NCBI RefSeq assembly: GCF_004364935.1
Contig: NZ_SOBT01000008.1
Location: 434,001-498,000, forward strand
DNA length: 64,000 bases
Direction: 5' to 3'
Origin: Panacagrimonas perspica
Lineage (GTDB): Bacteria > Pseudomonadota > Gammaproteobacteria > Nevskiales > Nevskiaceae
Position numbers and translations under genes: made by a program. A model generated the notes under the pieces. The model saw only the letters and a program-made list of their open reading frames with translations, searched no databases and was not told where the DNA came from. This document shows, piece after piece, positions 1 to 8,683 of the stretch; the stretch's first letter is position 1; each line of letters begins with the position of its first letter.

Positions 1-116
1 CGTTGCTGAGCACGATCAAGCTGCGCAAGCACGGGTTCCACGAGTGCGAGGACAGCGAGGACATGATCGTGCGTCAGCTCAAGCAGATGCAGGCGCAGAA
101 GGTGCTGCCGGCGTAA
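1..116 (+). CDS. C-terminal end of an SDR/PRISE-like reductase (partial)
   Basis: Only the last 37 codons and a TAA stop are inside the window, in the frame beginning at base 3. The tail contains GFHEC, an acidic stretch, DMIVRQL and ends KVLPA. This resembles the C-terminus of atypical short-chain reductases of the PRISE (progesterone 5-beta-reductase-like) family, which reduce enones with NAD(P)H. The match rests on a short tail, so another SDR is possible. It is 28 bp upstream of the acyl-CoA ligase on the same strand and is probably in the same operon. Confidence 0.5.
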   Translation, partial: LLSTIKLRKHGFHECEDSEDMIVRQLKQMQAQKVLPA

Positions 117-144
117 CGCGCCTCGATCGGACCGGAACCAGGAC

Positions 145-1794
145 ATGATGACCATCCCGAAGCTGTCGACGTACGACGCGATCTACTCGGCGTTCGAGTG
201 GAACATCCCCGCGCGCTACAACATCGCCCGTGACGTCTGCGATCGCCACGCGGCAGACGAGAGCAAGATCGCGCTGATCGGCGACGACGCGGCCGGAAAG
301 CCGTGGAAGATGACGTTCCGCCACGTGCAGAAGCAGGCCAATCGCCTGGCGAACCTGCTGGTGTCGCTGGGCCTCAAGCGCGGCGATCGCGTGATGCTGC
401 TGATGGTGCAGGACCCCTGGGTCGCGATCGGTCACGTGGCGTGCTGGAAGGCGGGCCTGGTCTCGCTGCCGTGCTCGGTGCTGTTCGGGCCCGACGCCAT
501 CGCATATCGCCTCGCGCATGCGGACGTGCGTGTCGTCATCACCGACATGGCGAACCTGCCCAAGATCGTCGAAGCGCGCGCCAAGGCGCCGACCGTCGAG
601 AAGGTGTTCCTGGTCGATGGCGCGGAACCCGAAGCCGGATCGCTCGGCAAGGCGATCGAGCCGGCGAACGATGCCTTCGCGACCGTCGACACCGGCGCCG
701 ACGATCCGGCGTTCTTCAACTTCACGTCGGGCACCACCGGCAATCCGAAAGGCGCATTGCAGCCGCACCGCTCGATGCTGGGTCATCTGCCGGGCGCCGA
801 GCTGATCTACGAATTCTTTCCGCAGCCGGGCGACGTGATGTGGTCGCCTGCGGACTGGGCCTGGCTGGCCGGGCTTATGGATGTGCTGATGCCTGCGTGG
901 TACCACGGCGTGCCGGTGCTGACATCGCGTGCGATGCGCTTCGAGCCGGAAGCGGCCTGCGCGCTGATGGCGCGGCACCAGGTGCGCACGGCGCTGCTCA
1001 CCCCCACGGCGCTGCGCATGATGCGGCAGGTCAAGGATCCGGTCGGCATGGGCGTGAAGTTGCGCGTCGTGATCTCCGGCGGCGAAGCGGTCGGCAAGGA
1101 ACTGCACGAGTGGGCGGGCGCGACGCTCAAGACCACGATCAACGAGGCCTTCGGCCAGACCGAGTGCAATCTGGTGCTCGGCAACTGCGCGAGCGTGATG
1201 CCGGTCAGGCCCGGATCGCTGGGACGTTCGGTGCCGGGTCACGTCTGCGCGATCGTCGACGACCAGGGACGTGAGTTGAAGGCCGGCGAGATCGGCAACA
1301 TCGCCGTGCGCTCGCCCGATCCGGTGATGATGATCGAGTACTGGAAGAACCCGCAGGCGACGAAGGAAAAGTACATCGGCGAGTGGCTGATCACCGGCGA
1401 CCTGGGCATGCAGGACGAGGACGGTTACTTCTGGTTCCACGGTCGTGCCGACGACATCATCACCAGCTCGGGTTACCGCATCGGCCCGACCGAGATCGAG
1501 GACGCGCTGACGCGTCATCCGGCAGTGGTGATGGCCGCCGCAGTCGGCGTGCCGGACCCGGTGCGCACCGAATCGATCAAGGCCTTCCTGGTGCTGCGCA
1601 AGGAATTCCAGGGCAGCGCGGAACTGGCCGAGGAGATCCGCACCTCGCTGCGCGAACGCCTGGCCAAGCACGAAGTCCCGCGCGAGATCGCCTTCGTCGA
1701 TGCCTTGCCGATGACGACGACCGGCAAGGTGCTGCGGCGCGAACTTCGCGACGCGGAACGCGCCAAGGCCGCAGCGACGAGCGGGAAGAGCTGA
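145..1794 (+). CDS. AMP-dependent acyl-CoA synthetase/ligase
   Basis: This 549-residue adenylate-forming enzyme activates a carboxylic acid to its acyl-AMP and then to the CoA thioester in the cytoplasm. The AMP-binding P-loop FTSGTTGNPKG lies near residues 192-203, FGQTEC near 336, and GDLGMQDEDGYFWFHGRADD near 418. The C-terminal catalytic lysine is in TTGKVLRREL near 527. The motif set and the WSPADWAW segment are closest to the medium-chain/aromatic (ACSM-like) branch, but the substrate cannot be read from sequence. Two tandem ATGs (145 and 148) follow a weak AGGA, and either may be used. It lies 4 bp upstream of an ABC permease gene, so the imported substrate or its hydrolysis product is a plausible ligase substrate. 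Confidence 0.93.
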   Translation: MMTIPKLSTYDAIYSAFEWNIPARYNIARDVCDRHAADESKIALIGDDAAGKPWKMTFRHVQKQANRLANLLVSLGLKRGDRVMLLMVQDPWVAIGHVACWKAGLVSLPCSVLFGPDAIAYRLAHADVRVVITDMANLPKIVEARAKAPTVEKVFLVDGAEPEAGSLGKAIEPANDAFATVDTGADDPAFFNFTSGTTGNPKGALQPHRSMLGHLPGAELIYEFFPQPGDVMWSPADWAWLAGLMDVLMPAWYHGVPVLTSRAMRFEPEAACALMARHQVRTALLTPTALRMMRQVKDPVGMGVKLRVVISGGEAVGKELHEWAGATLKTTINEAFGQTECNLVLGNCASVMPVRPGSLGRSVPGHVCAIVDDQGRELKAGEIGNIAVRSPDPVMMIEYWKNPQATKEKYIGEWLITGDLGMQDEDGYFWFHGRADDIITSSGYRIGPTEIEDALTRHPAVVMAAAVGVPDPVRTESIKAFLVLRKEFQGSAELAEEIRTSLRERLAKHEVPREIAFVDALPMTTTGKVLRRELRDAERAKAAATSGKS

Positions 1795-1798
1795 GCGC

Positions 1799-2815
1799 AT
1801 GACCGACACCACAGCCACACCAGATACGACGGGCAAGGGCGGCGGGCGCCGCCGGCTCGTGATCTCGCAGGAACAGATCGTCCTGATCGTCACCGCGCTG
1901 CTCGCGATCGGCTTCGCGCTGACGCTGTCGGGGTTCGCGACGATCGGGAACTTGCTGGCGCTGACCCGCAGCGTCGCGATCCTGGGCATCCTCGGCATCG
2001 CGATGAGCGTCGTCGTGATCGGACGCGGCCTGGACCTGTCGCTGGTCGCGACGATGGCGGTCAGTTCCGCGTTCGCATTGCAGCTCATGCAGCACGGCTG
2101 GGGCTGGCCCGGCGCGGCGGCGGCCGGCATGGGCGTGGCGATCGCCATTGGATTGATCAACGGTTTCATCATCGCCTTCGTCGAAGTGCCGGCGCTGTTC
2201 ACGACGCTGGCGACCGGCTTCCTGATCTTCGGACTGGGACGCACCTTCCTGCTCGACGGCGTCATCACCTACCTGCCGCCGCAGGCGGAGACCTTCGCGT
2301 GGATCGGGCAGGGCCAGTTGCTGGGCATCCCGGCGCCGGTGATCGTGCTCGCGATCGTCGCGCTGTTCGTGCAGGTGTTGCTCTCGCGCATGACGGTGGG
2401 GCGCTTCGTCTACGCGCACGGCGACAACGTCGATGCGGCGCGCCTGACCGGCATCGCGGTGCGGCCGCTGACGATGCTCGAGTACGCGATCTGCGCGGCC
2501 ATCGGCTGTCTCGCGGGCCTGGTGATGGCGGCCTCGACGGCGAGCATCAACATGCAGATCGTGAATTCGACGTTGATCTTCGACGTGATCCTCGTCGTCG
2601 TGCTCGGCGGTGTGAGTCTCGTCGGCGGACGCGGCGGCGTGCTCAGCGTGCTGGCGGGAACCGCACTGATCGGCACCTTGCTCAACGGCATGACGATCAT
2701 GGACCTGGACAACAACATTCAGAACATCGTGAAAGGCGCCGTCCTGCTGGCCGCGATCATCGTCGACAACCGCCTGCACCCGCAGGACGAAGAAACGGCG
2801 CGGCAAGGCGATTGA
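1799..2815 (+). CDS. ABC transporter permease, ribose/RbsC type (BPD_transp_2)
   Basis: This 338-residue inner-membrane permease has a short charged N-terminus and about 8-10 hydrophobic helices. It carries the family-typical GLDLSLVATMA (an IDLSVG variant) near residue 78 and the late VVVLGGVSLVGGRGG loop. It should form half of the translocation channel of a CUT2-type importer, the other half being the fused permease at 3914. The gene begins 4 bp after the ligase stop and ends 4 bp before the binding-protein gene, so co-transcription is nearly certain. Substrate unknown: this permease class serves sugars but also autoinducer-2, nucleosides and other small polar molecules. Confidence 0.93.
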   Translation: MTDTTATPDTTGKGGGRRRLVISQEQIVLIVTALLAIGFALTLSGFATIGNLLALTRSVAILGILGIAMSVVVIGRGLDLSLVATMAVSSAFALQLMQHGWGWPGAAAAGMGVAIAIGLINGFIIAFVEVPALFTTLATGFLIFGLGRTFLLDGVITYLPPQAETFAWIGQGQLLGIPAPVIVLAIVALFVQVLLSRMTVGRFVYAHGDNVDAARLTGIAVRPLTMLEYAICAAIGCLAGLVMAASTASINMQIVNSTLIFDVILVVVLGGVSLVGGRGGVLSVLAGTALIGTLLNGMTIMDLDNNIQNIVKGAVLLAAIIVDNRLHPQDEETARQGD

Positions 2816-2819
2816 GGAG

Positions 2820-3917
2820 ATGAAACGAATGACGCTCAGGATGACAGCGGTGGTGGCGATGGCCTCGGCCGTGTTGCTCGCCGGCTGCGAGGCCGGCACG
2901 CGCTCCGGCCAGGAAGCACCCGTCGGCACCGCTTCCACGGCGCAGATCAAGGCGCCCAGCCTGACCGGCGGCGACAGTTCGGCGAATCTGCAGAAGCGCG
3001 TCGACCAAGCGCTCCAAGGCAAGACCATCGCCTGGGTTCCGATCGCGCTCGGCATTCCGCTCGCCGACATCTGGACGCAGGTGATGCGCTCCGAGGCCGA
3101 GGCGCGCGGCATGAAACTGGAAGTGCGCGATCCGAACTGGAACACCACGGCGGCGCTGCAGGCGGTGTCCTCGCTGATCGCCGAGAAGCCGGACATCCTG
3201 GTGGTGCACAACCCCAACGTGCAGCTCTACGCGCAGGAACTGGCGCGTGCCGAGGCGGCGGGCATCCCGGTGATCCAGGTCAACATGGTCTCCAACCAGA
3301 AGACCACGGCCTACGTCGGTGCGGACTGGCCCAAGGTGGGTCGCCTGCTCGGCGAGGAGATCGTGCGCAGTTGCGGCAAGGGCAGCGGCAGCTCGGGCAA
3401 GGTCGCGATCGTGCAGGGTGAGGCGACTTCCGCGGTATCGCTGGAACAGATGCAGGCCGCCGCCGAAGTGCTGGGCAAGGACCCGAGCATCAAGATCGTG
3501 TCGAACCAGGCGGCCAACTGGGACGCGAGCAAGGCGCACGACATCACGGCCACCGTGCTGCAGCAGCATCCCGACCTCTGTGCAACCGTCGGCTTCTGGG
3601 GCGTGATGCAGACCGGCGCGGCGCAGGCGGTGAAGTCCGCCGGCCTGCAGGGCAAGGTCAAGGTCTACGCGTCCGGCAGCGACGGCAAGCTCGATTGCGA
3701 CAACATCGATAGCGGGCTGATCACCAAATTCCTGAACTACAACTCCTCGTCGCAGGCACGCTCGGTGATCGCCATCGCGAGCTTCATGCTGCAGACGGGC
3801 TTGCCCCCCAGCGCCGTGCGCATGGCCGACTACTCGCCGCTGCAGTGGATGGAGAAGGGCAACTACGACCCGGCCCTGTGCTACGACACGTCCAAGCCGA
3901 GGTCGCCCGCCAAATGA
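2820..3917 (+). CDS. Periplasmic substrate-binding lipoprotein of the ABC importer
   Basis: The 365-residue product has a lipoprotein signal peptide ending in the lipobox LLAGC (Cys 23), so it should be anchored in the periplasm. The rest fits the type-1 periplasmic binding fold (Peripla_BP_4, ribose/galactose-binding-like): KTIAWVPIALGIP at the start, AGIPVIQVNMVS in the middle and GKVKVYASGSDG later. It is the ligand-capture subunit for the two permeases and the RbsA-like ATPase around it. Start choice: GAGGAG at 2814-2819 abuts ATG 2820, whereas an in-frame ATG at 2829 has ideal 9-nt spacing and gives a signal peptide three residues shorter. The true start may therefore be 2829. Its stop overlaps the next start (ATGA). 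Confidence 0.92.
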   Translation: MKRMTLRMTAVVAMASAVLLAGCEAGTRSGQEAPVGTASTAQIKAPSLTGGDSSANLQKRVDQALQGKTIAWVPIALGIPLADIWTQVMRSEAEARGMKLEVRDPNWNTTAALQAVSSLIAEKPDILVVHNPNVQLYAQELARAEAAGIPVIQVNMVSNQKTTAYVGADWPKVGRLLGEEIVRSCGKGSGSSGKVAIVQGEATSAVSLEQMQAAAEVLGKDPSIKIVSNQAANWDASKAHDITATVLQQHPDLCATVGFWGVMQTGAAQAVKSAGLQGKVKVYASGSDGKLDCDNIDSGLITKFLNYNSSSQARSVIAIASFMLQTGLPPSAVRMADYSPLQWMEKGNYDPALCYDTSKPRSPAK

Positions 3918-6055
3918 GCGTCGCCAGTTCCAGCGTCAACGGCGGCCTGCTGCGTCGCCTGCGGTACCGCTATTCGGCGCGGCTGCTGCTGTCGGAGCTG
4001 CTCGGCAAGCGCTGGATGGAACCGGCGATCCCGTTCGCGCTGATGATCGGGCTGATCGTCTGGTTCTCGATGGTGACGACCAACTACGCGACGCTGGGCA
4101 ATGCGCAGCAGCTCGGGCGCGAGTTCGCCGAGGCCGGCTTCGTGGCCATCGCGATGGCGCTGACGGTGATCTCGGGCGGCATCGACCTGTCGGTGGGCGC
4201 GGTGTTCGCGCTGGCGAATCTCGCGGCGCTGGTGTTCTTCCAGCTCTACCAGTGGCCGGTCGGGCTGGTGATCGTCGCGACGCTCGCGATCGGCGCCGGC
4301 ATCGGCGCCATCAACGGTTTCCTGATCGGCTACATGCGCACGCGGCCGTTCCTGACGACGCTGGTGACCTTGATCGTGCTGCGCGCCACGGTCGATCTGC
4401 TCGGCCAGCATTTCTCCATTCCGCTGGCGATGGCCTCGCGCACGTCGTGGACCTGGGACGTGCTCGGCGTCGGCTGGATCGCGAAGCTGCCGTCGAACCT
4501 CGCGATCCTGGGCATCGTCGCGATCGTCGGTCACTTCCTGCTGAGCCGTTCGCGCCCGGGCTGGCATCTGACGGCGATCGGTTCGAGCCGCAAGGCGGCG
4601 CGACACGCCGGCATCCGCGTCGAGCGCGTGCTGTTCCTGACCTACGTGATGTCTGGAACCTTGGCGGCCGCGGGCGGACTGTTCTACGCCGCGCGCCTGC
4701 AGAGCTCGGGTTCCGACACCGGCATCGGCTGGGAGATCAGTGCGCTGACGGCCGTGGTGCTCGGCGGTGTGAGCTTGGCCGGCGGCCGCGGCACGGTGGC
4801 GCGCGCGCTGATCGGCGCGGTGATCGTGTTCGTGCTGGTTAACGGCCTCGTGCGCATGGGATTCCCCGGCGCGTTGTCTTCGACCGCACTCGGCGCGGTG
4901 CTGCTGATCGCGGTCGGCATCGACGTGAAGTGGGCGAAGAACCGCGGCAAGGCGATCCAGAAGATCTACGTCAACCCGACGATGGTGGAGTTGCCGCCGT
5001 CGCCGTCGATCACGGCGGACGGCGGCACCGCGTTCGCCGAGAACACGCGACTGCAAGCCTCAGAGGAAATCGGCCTGAACCAGGTGCAAGGGCCGGAGGA
5101 CATCATCCTCGACCGCCAGGACCGCTTGTACTGCGGCACGCGCGAAGGCTGGGTGCTGCGCTTCTCGGGGCCGAACTTCGAGCATCGCGAAGTGTTCGCG
5201 CGCATCGGCGGCCGTCCGCTCGGAATGGCGTTCGATCGCGACGACAACCTGATCGTCTGCGTCGGCGGCATGGGCCTGTACGGCGTGACGCCGGCAGGCA
5301 AGATCTACAAGTGCACCGACCAGACGCAGCGTTCTCTGCTCAAGCTCAACGACGACTCGCGCCTGCGGCTCGCCGATGACTGCGACATCGCGCCGGACGG
5401 CACGGTCTGGTTCAGCGAGGCCACGATCCGCTACGAGATGCACTCGTGGTTTCTCGACGGCATCGAGGGACGCGCCAACGGACGCCTGATCGCCTGGAAT
5501 CCGAAGACCAACAAGACGCGCACCGTGATCAAGAACGCGGTGTTCCCCAACGGCGTCTGCGTGGCGCACGACGGCCGCTCGGTGCTGTTCTGCTCGAGCT
5601 GGTTGTGCACGATCTATCGTCACTGGATCGAAGGACCGAAGGCCGGTCAGACGGAAGTCTTCGCCGAGAACCTGCCGGGCTATCCCGACAATCTCAATCG
5701 TTCGTCCGACGGCGGCTATTGGCTCGCGATGGTGGGCATCCGCTCGCCGACGTTCGACCTGATGATGCGTCACCCCGACGTGCGCCAGCGCATGATCAAG
5801 CAGCTCCCGCCGGACGAGTGGGTGTACCCGGGCATCAACAACGGGTGCATCGTGAAGTTCGACGAGTCCGGTCGCGCGCTCGAATCGATGTGGGATCCGG
5901 GCGGCACCAAGCACGCCACCGTCACGTCGATGCGCGAGCACAAGGGCTGGCTGTACATCGGTGGTCTGGAGAACAACCGCATCGGCCGCGTACGCCTGCC
6001 GGACGCGGACCCCGCCTGGAACGGCTGCGACGCCTACTGGGGAGCAAAGAGCTGA
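3914..6055 (+). CDS. Fusion: ABC permease (RbsC type) + SMP-30/gluconolactonase-like propeller
   Basis: ATG 3914 overlaps the previous stop by 4 bp; longer upstream starts would run back into the binding-protein gene. The 713-residue product joins two domains. Residues ~1-340 form a complete BPD_transp_2 permease with GGIDLSVGAVFALANLA near 95 and VVLGGVSLAGGRG near 285. After a ~45-residue linker, residues ~388-713 form an SMP-30/strictosidine-synthase-like six-bladed propeller: QGPEDIILD, RPLGMAFD, LADDCDIAPDGTVWFSE and NLPGYPDNLNR. This fold includes gluconolactonase and other Ca2+-dependent lactone hydrolases. RbsC-type permeases are thought to end in the cytoplasm, so the propeller probably works on the substrate as it enters. 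I infer transport-coupled hydrolysis; the activity is unproven. Confidence 0.9.
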   Translation: MSVASSSVNGGLLRRLRYRYSARLLLSELLGKRWMEPAIPFALMIGLIVWFSMVTTNYATLGNAQQLGREFAEAGFVAIAMALTVISGGIDLSVGAVFALANLAALVFFQLYQWPVGLVIVATLAIGAGIGAINGFLIGYMRTRPFLTTLVTLIVLRATVDLLGQHFSIPLAMASRTSWTWDVLGVGWIAKLPSNLAILGIVAIVGHFLLSRSRPGWHLTAIGSSRKAARHAGIRVERVLFLTYVMSGTLAAAGGLFYAARLQSSGSDTGIGWEISALTAVVLGGVSLAGGRGTVARALIGAVIVFVLVNGLVRMGFPGALSSTALGAVLLIAVGIDVKWAKNRGKAIQKIYVNPTMVELPPSPSITADGGTAFAENTRLQASEEIGLNQVQGPEDIILDRQDRLYCGTREGWVLRFSGPNFEHREVFARIGGRPLGMAFDRDDNLIVCVGGMGLYGVTPAGKIYKCTDQTQRSLLKLNDDSRLRLADDCDIAPDGTVWFSEATIRYEMHSWFLDGIEGRANGRLIAWNPKTNKTRTVIKNAVFPNGVCVAHDGRSVLFCSSWLCTIYRHWIEGPKAGQTEVFAENLPGYPDNLNRSSDGGYWLAMVGIRSPTFDLMMRHPDVRQRMIKQLPPDEWVYPGINNGCIVKFDESGRALESMWDPGGTKHATVTSMREHKGWLYIGGLENNRIGRVRLPDADPAWNGCDAYWGAKS

Positions 6056-7155
6056 TGCTCGACACTCTGTTTTCGCGTCTCAAGGAAGCGCTGTGGCCAG
6101 GTAGCGAGGTGGTGGCGCTGCCGATGATGGACGGTGCGCTCAAGCCCAATCGCCGGCTCGACGATGCCGCGCCGATCGGCGAGGCGCTGCCCGGTTGCGA
6201 CGATCTGCTCGCCCTCGACGACGGCTCGGTGCTGGTGTCGGCCGGACGCCAGGTGCTGCGCCTGTCGGGTCCTGCGCTCGGTGAACGTGCGCTGTGGTGC
6301 GATTGTCCTGGAACGGTGGGCGCGCTCGCCGCGGCCCGCGACGGAACGGTCTACGCCGCCATCGCCGGTGCCGGCGTCGTGCGCATCGAGCAAGGCCGTG
6401 TCGGCGCGCGGCTCGAGCAGGCCGACGGCCAGCCGCTGCGCTGCGTCACGGCGCTCGCGGTGCTGCCCGACGGCAGGGTCGCGATCGCAGAAGGCAGCTC
6501 GATCAATCTTCCCGACGACTGGACGCGCGATCTTCTCGAGCGTCGTGCGCACGGACGCGTCGTCGTGGCTTCCGCCGATCTGTCCTCGGCCTCGACGCTC
6601 GTGTCCGGCCTGGCCTGGCCCGACGGCCTGCTGCTGCGCGGCACGTCGCTGTGGGTCAGCGAAGCCTGGCGGCACCGCGTGCAGTCGCTGCCGCTGGCCG
6701 GCGGCGCGGCGACGAGCGTGCTGCACAACCTGCCGGGGTATCCGGCACGACTGTCCGCGGACCCGGACGGCGGCGCGTGGCTGAGCCTGCTCGCCGTGCG
6801 AACGCAGCTGCTCGAGTTCGTGTTGCGCGAGCGCGCCTATCGCGAACAGATGCTCGCCACCATCGACCCGCAGCACTGGATCGCACCCAGCCTGCGTGCG
6901 ACGGGTCACTACCTCGAACCACTGCAGGGCGGCGCGATCAAGAAGCTCGGCATCGTCAAGCCGTGGGCGCCGCCGCGCAGTTACGGCCTCGTGCTGCGCC
7001 TGTCGGGCAAGGGCGAGATCGTCGACAGCCTGCACAGCCGCGCCGCCGGCACGCACCACGGCATCACCGCGGCGCTGCGTCGCGACGGGCGGCTGCTCGC
7101 GGTATCCAAGGGCAGCGGACGGCTGCTCGACTGCGCCGTGGAGGATCTGCGATGA
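6055..7155 (+). CDS. SMP-30/gluconolactonase/strictosidine-synthase-like protein
   Basis: The ATG shares one base with the TGA of the permease fusion (TGATG), a classic coupled start. The 366-residue protein has no signal peptide. It repeats the propeller signatures of the fused domain: CDDLLALDDGSVLVSAG, LAWPDGLLLRG and NLPGYPARLSADPDGGAW. It therefore looks like a second, free lactonase-type propeller, perhaps a duplication of the fused one. The family hydrolyses sugar lactones and related cyclic esters or phosphotriesters, but many members are uncharacterised. It overlaps the downstream ATPase gene by 4 bp (ATGA). Two propellers inside one import operon suggest that the imported compound is a lactone or is processed through one. 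Confidence 0.82.
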   Translation: MLDTLFSRLKEALWPGSEVVALPMMDGALKPNRRLDDAAPIGEALPGCDDLLALDDGSVLVSAGRQVLRLSGPALGERALWCDCPGTVGALAAARDGTVYAAIAGAGVVRIEQGRVGARLEQADGQPLRCVTALAVLPDGRVAIAEGSSINLPDDWTRDLLERRAHGRVVVASADLSSASTLVSGLAWPDGLLLRGTSLWVSEAWRHRVQSLPLAGGAATSVLHNLPGYPARLSADPDGGAWLSLLAVRTQLLEFVLRERAYREQMLATIDPQHWIAPSLRATGHYLEPLQGGAIKKLGIVKPWAPPRSYGLVLRLSGKGEIVDSLHSRAAGTHHGITAALRRDGRLLAVSKGSGRLLDCAVEDLR

Positions 7156-8675
7156 ACGCGACGAACCCTCCCGAGAGTGGCACGGTGATCCTGCGCGTCG
7201 AGAACGGCAGCAAGATGTACGCGGGCGTGCATGCGCTGCAGGACGTCGGCTTCGACGTGCGCGCTGGCGAGATCCACGCGCTGGTCGGCGAGAACGGCGC
7301 CGGCAAGTCGACGCTGTGCAAGTCCATCGCAGGCGCCATCCGGCTCAGCAGCGGACGGATGTCGGTCGACGGACAGTCGGTGAATTTCCAGCGGCCCGGC
7401 GACGCGCTCAGGGCCGGCGTCTGCATGGTCTACCAGGAGACCAGCCTGGTGCCGTCGATGACGGTGGCGCAGAACCTCGAGCTCGGCCGCGAGCGGCTGA
7501 TCACGCGTCTGCGTCCGCTGAACATCAAGGCGCAGCAGCAGTTGCAGTCGCTGAACTTCCACGTCGATCCGACGGTGCTGGTGGCGACGCTCGGCACCGC
7601 GCAACGGCAGATGGTGGAGATCGCGCGCGCCGCGTATCACGACGCCCGCATCATCATCTTCGACGAGCCCACCGCCAGCCTCACGCCCGAAGAGAAGGTG
7701 CACTTCTTCTACCTGCTGCGCGACCTGCGCGCCAAAGGCCTGGGCATCGTCTTCATCAGCCACGCGCTGGAGGAAGCACTCGAGCTGGCCGATCGCATCA
7801 CGGTGCTGCGCGACGGTCGTCACGTCGTCACGCAGGACGCCAGCACGCTGACGCGCGAGGACCTGGTCCGCCACATGGTCGGCCGCGACGTGCAGGCCAC
7901 GCACTACGGGCGGCGCGCGGGGTCCGATGCCAAGGGCAAGCGCGAGAAGGTGCTCACGGTCGAGAACCTGACGATGGGCAACATCGTCAAGAACATGTCG
8001 TTCACGCTGTACGCCGGCGAAGTGGTCGGCATCGCCGGCCTGATCGGCTCGGGGCGCACCGAGAGCGCGAAGATCGTGTCCGGCGCGCTCAAGCGAAACC
8101 TGATCGGCGGCGGTTCGGTGTACCTGCGCGGCAGGCCGGTGCGCTACGACGTTCCCAAGCAGGCCATCGACGACGGCATCGTCTACATCACCGAGGATCG
8201 CAAGCTCAACGGCTTCTTCGAGACGATGACGGTCGAGGAGAACATCCACCTCGGCAGCCTGGCGACGAAGAAGGGTTTCCGCTGGTTCGTCTCGGGGCGC
8301 CAGCGTCGTGAACTCGCCGGCGCGCTTGCCGCGCGCCTGAAGGTGCGCGCCGTTTCGGCCGGCGCGAAGATCATCGAACTCTCCGGCGGCAACCAGCAGA
8401 AAGTCGTCGTCGCCAAATCGCTGATCCAGGAGCCCGCGGTGGTGTTCTTCGACGAGCCCACGCGCGGCGTCGACGTCGGCGCGATCCCCGAGATCCACCA
8501 GGCCATCCGGCAGCTCGCCGACGAGGGCAAGGCGGTGGTCGTGATCTCGTCGTACCTGCCCGAGGTGCTCGCCGTCTCCGATCGCATCCTGGTGGCGCGA
8601 CAGGGCCGCATCGTCGAGGAGTTCTCGGCGGCCGACGCCAGCGAGGATCGCATCATGTTCGCGGCCATCCACTGA
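7152..8675 (+). CDS. ABC transporter ATP-binding protein, RbsA/MglA type (two NBDs)
   Basis: This 507-residue ATPase has two nucleotide-binding domains in tandem and powers the importer. NBD1 has Walker A GENGAGKST near residues 46-54, a degenerate signature LGTAQRQMVE near 149 and Walker B IIFDEPTAS near 170. NBD2 has the family-typical non-canonical Walker A GLIGSGRTE near 296, a good LSGGNQQK signature near 411 and FFDEPTRGVDVG near 433. The asymmetry (one good Walker A, one good signature) is normal for carbohydrate-type CUT2 ATPases. ATG overlaps the upstream TGA. With 1799, 2820 and 3914 this completes the importer. Confidence 0.93.
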   Translation: MNATNPPESGTVILRVENGSKMYAGVHALQDVGFDVRAGEIHALVGENGAGKSTLCKSIAGAIRLSSGRMSVDGQSVNFQRPGDALRAGVCMVYQETSLVPSMTVAQNLELGRERLITRLRPLNIKAQQQLQSLNFHVDPTVLVATLGTAQRQMVEIARAAYHDARIIIFDEPTASLTPEEKVHFFYLLRDLRAKGLGIVFISHALEEALELADRITVLRDGRHVVTQDASTLTREDLVRHMVGRDVQATHYGRRAGSDAKGKREKVLTVENLTMGNIVKNMSFTLYAGEVVGIAGLIGSGRTESAKIVSGALKRNLIGGGSVYLRGRPVRYDVPKQAIDDGIVYITEDRKLNGFFETMTVEENIHLGSLATKKGFRWFVSGRQRRELAGALAARLKVRAVSAGAKIIELSGGNQQKVVVAKSLIQEPAVVFFDEPTRGVDVGAIPEIHQAIRQLADEGKAVVVISSYLPEVLAVSDRILVARQGRIVEEFSAADASEDRIMFAAIH

Positions 8676-8683
8676 GCTCCGGC

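Noticed and set aside
3845-3913. Upstream start for the permease-SMP-30 fusion.
   Set aside because: It overlaps the end of the binding-protein gene; ATG 3914 forms the ATGA overlap seen throughout the operon.
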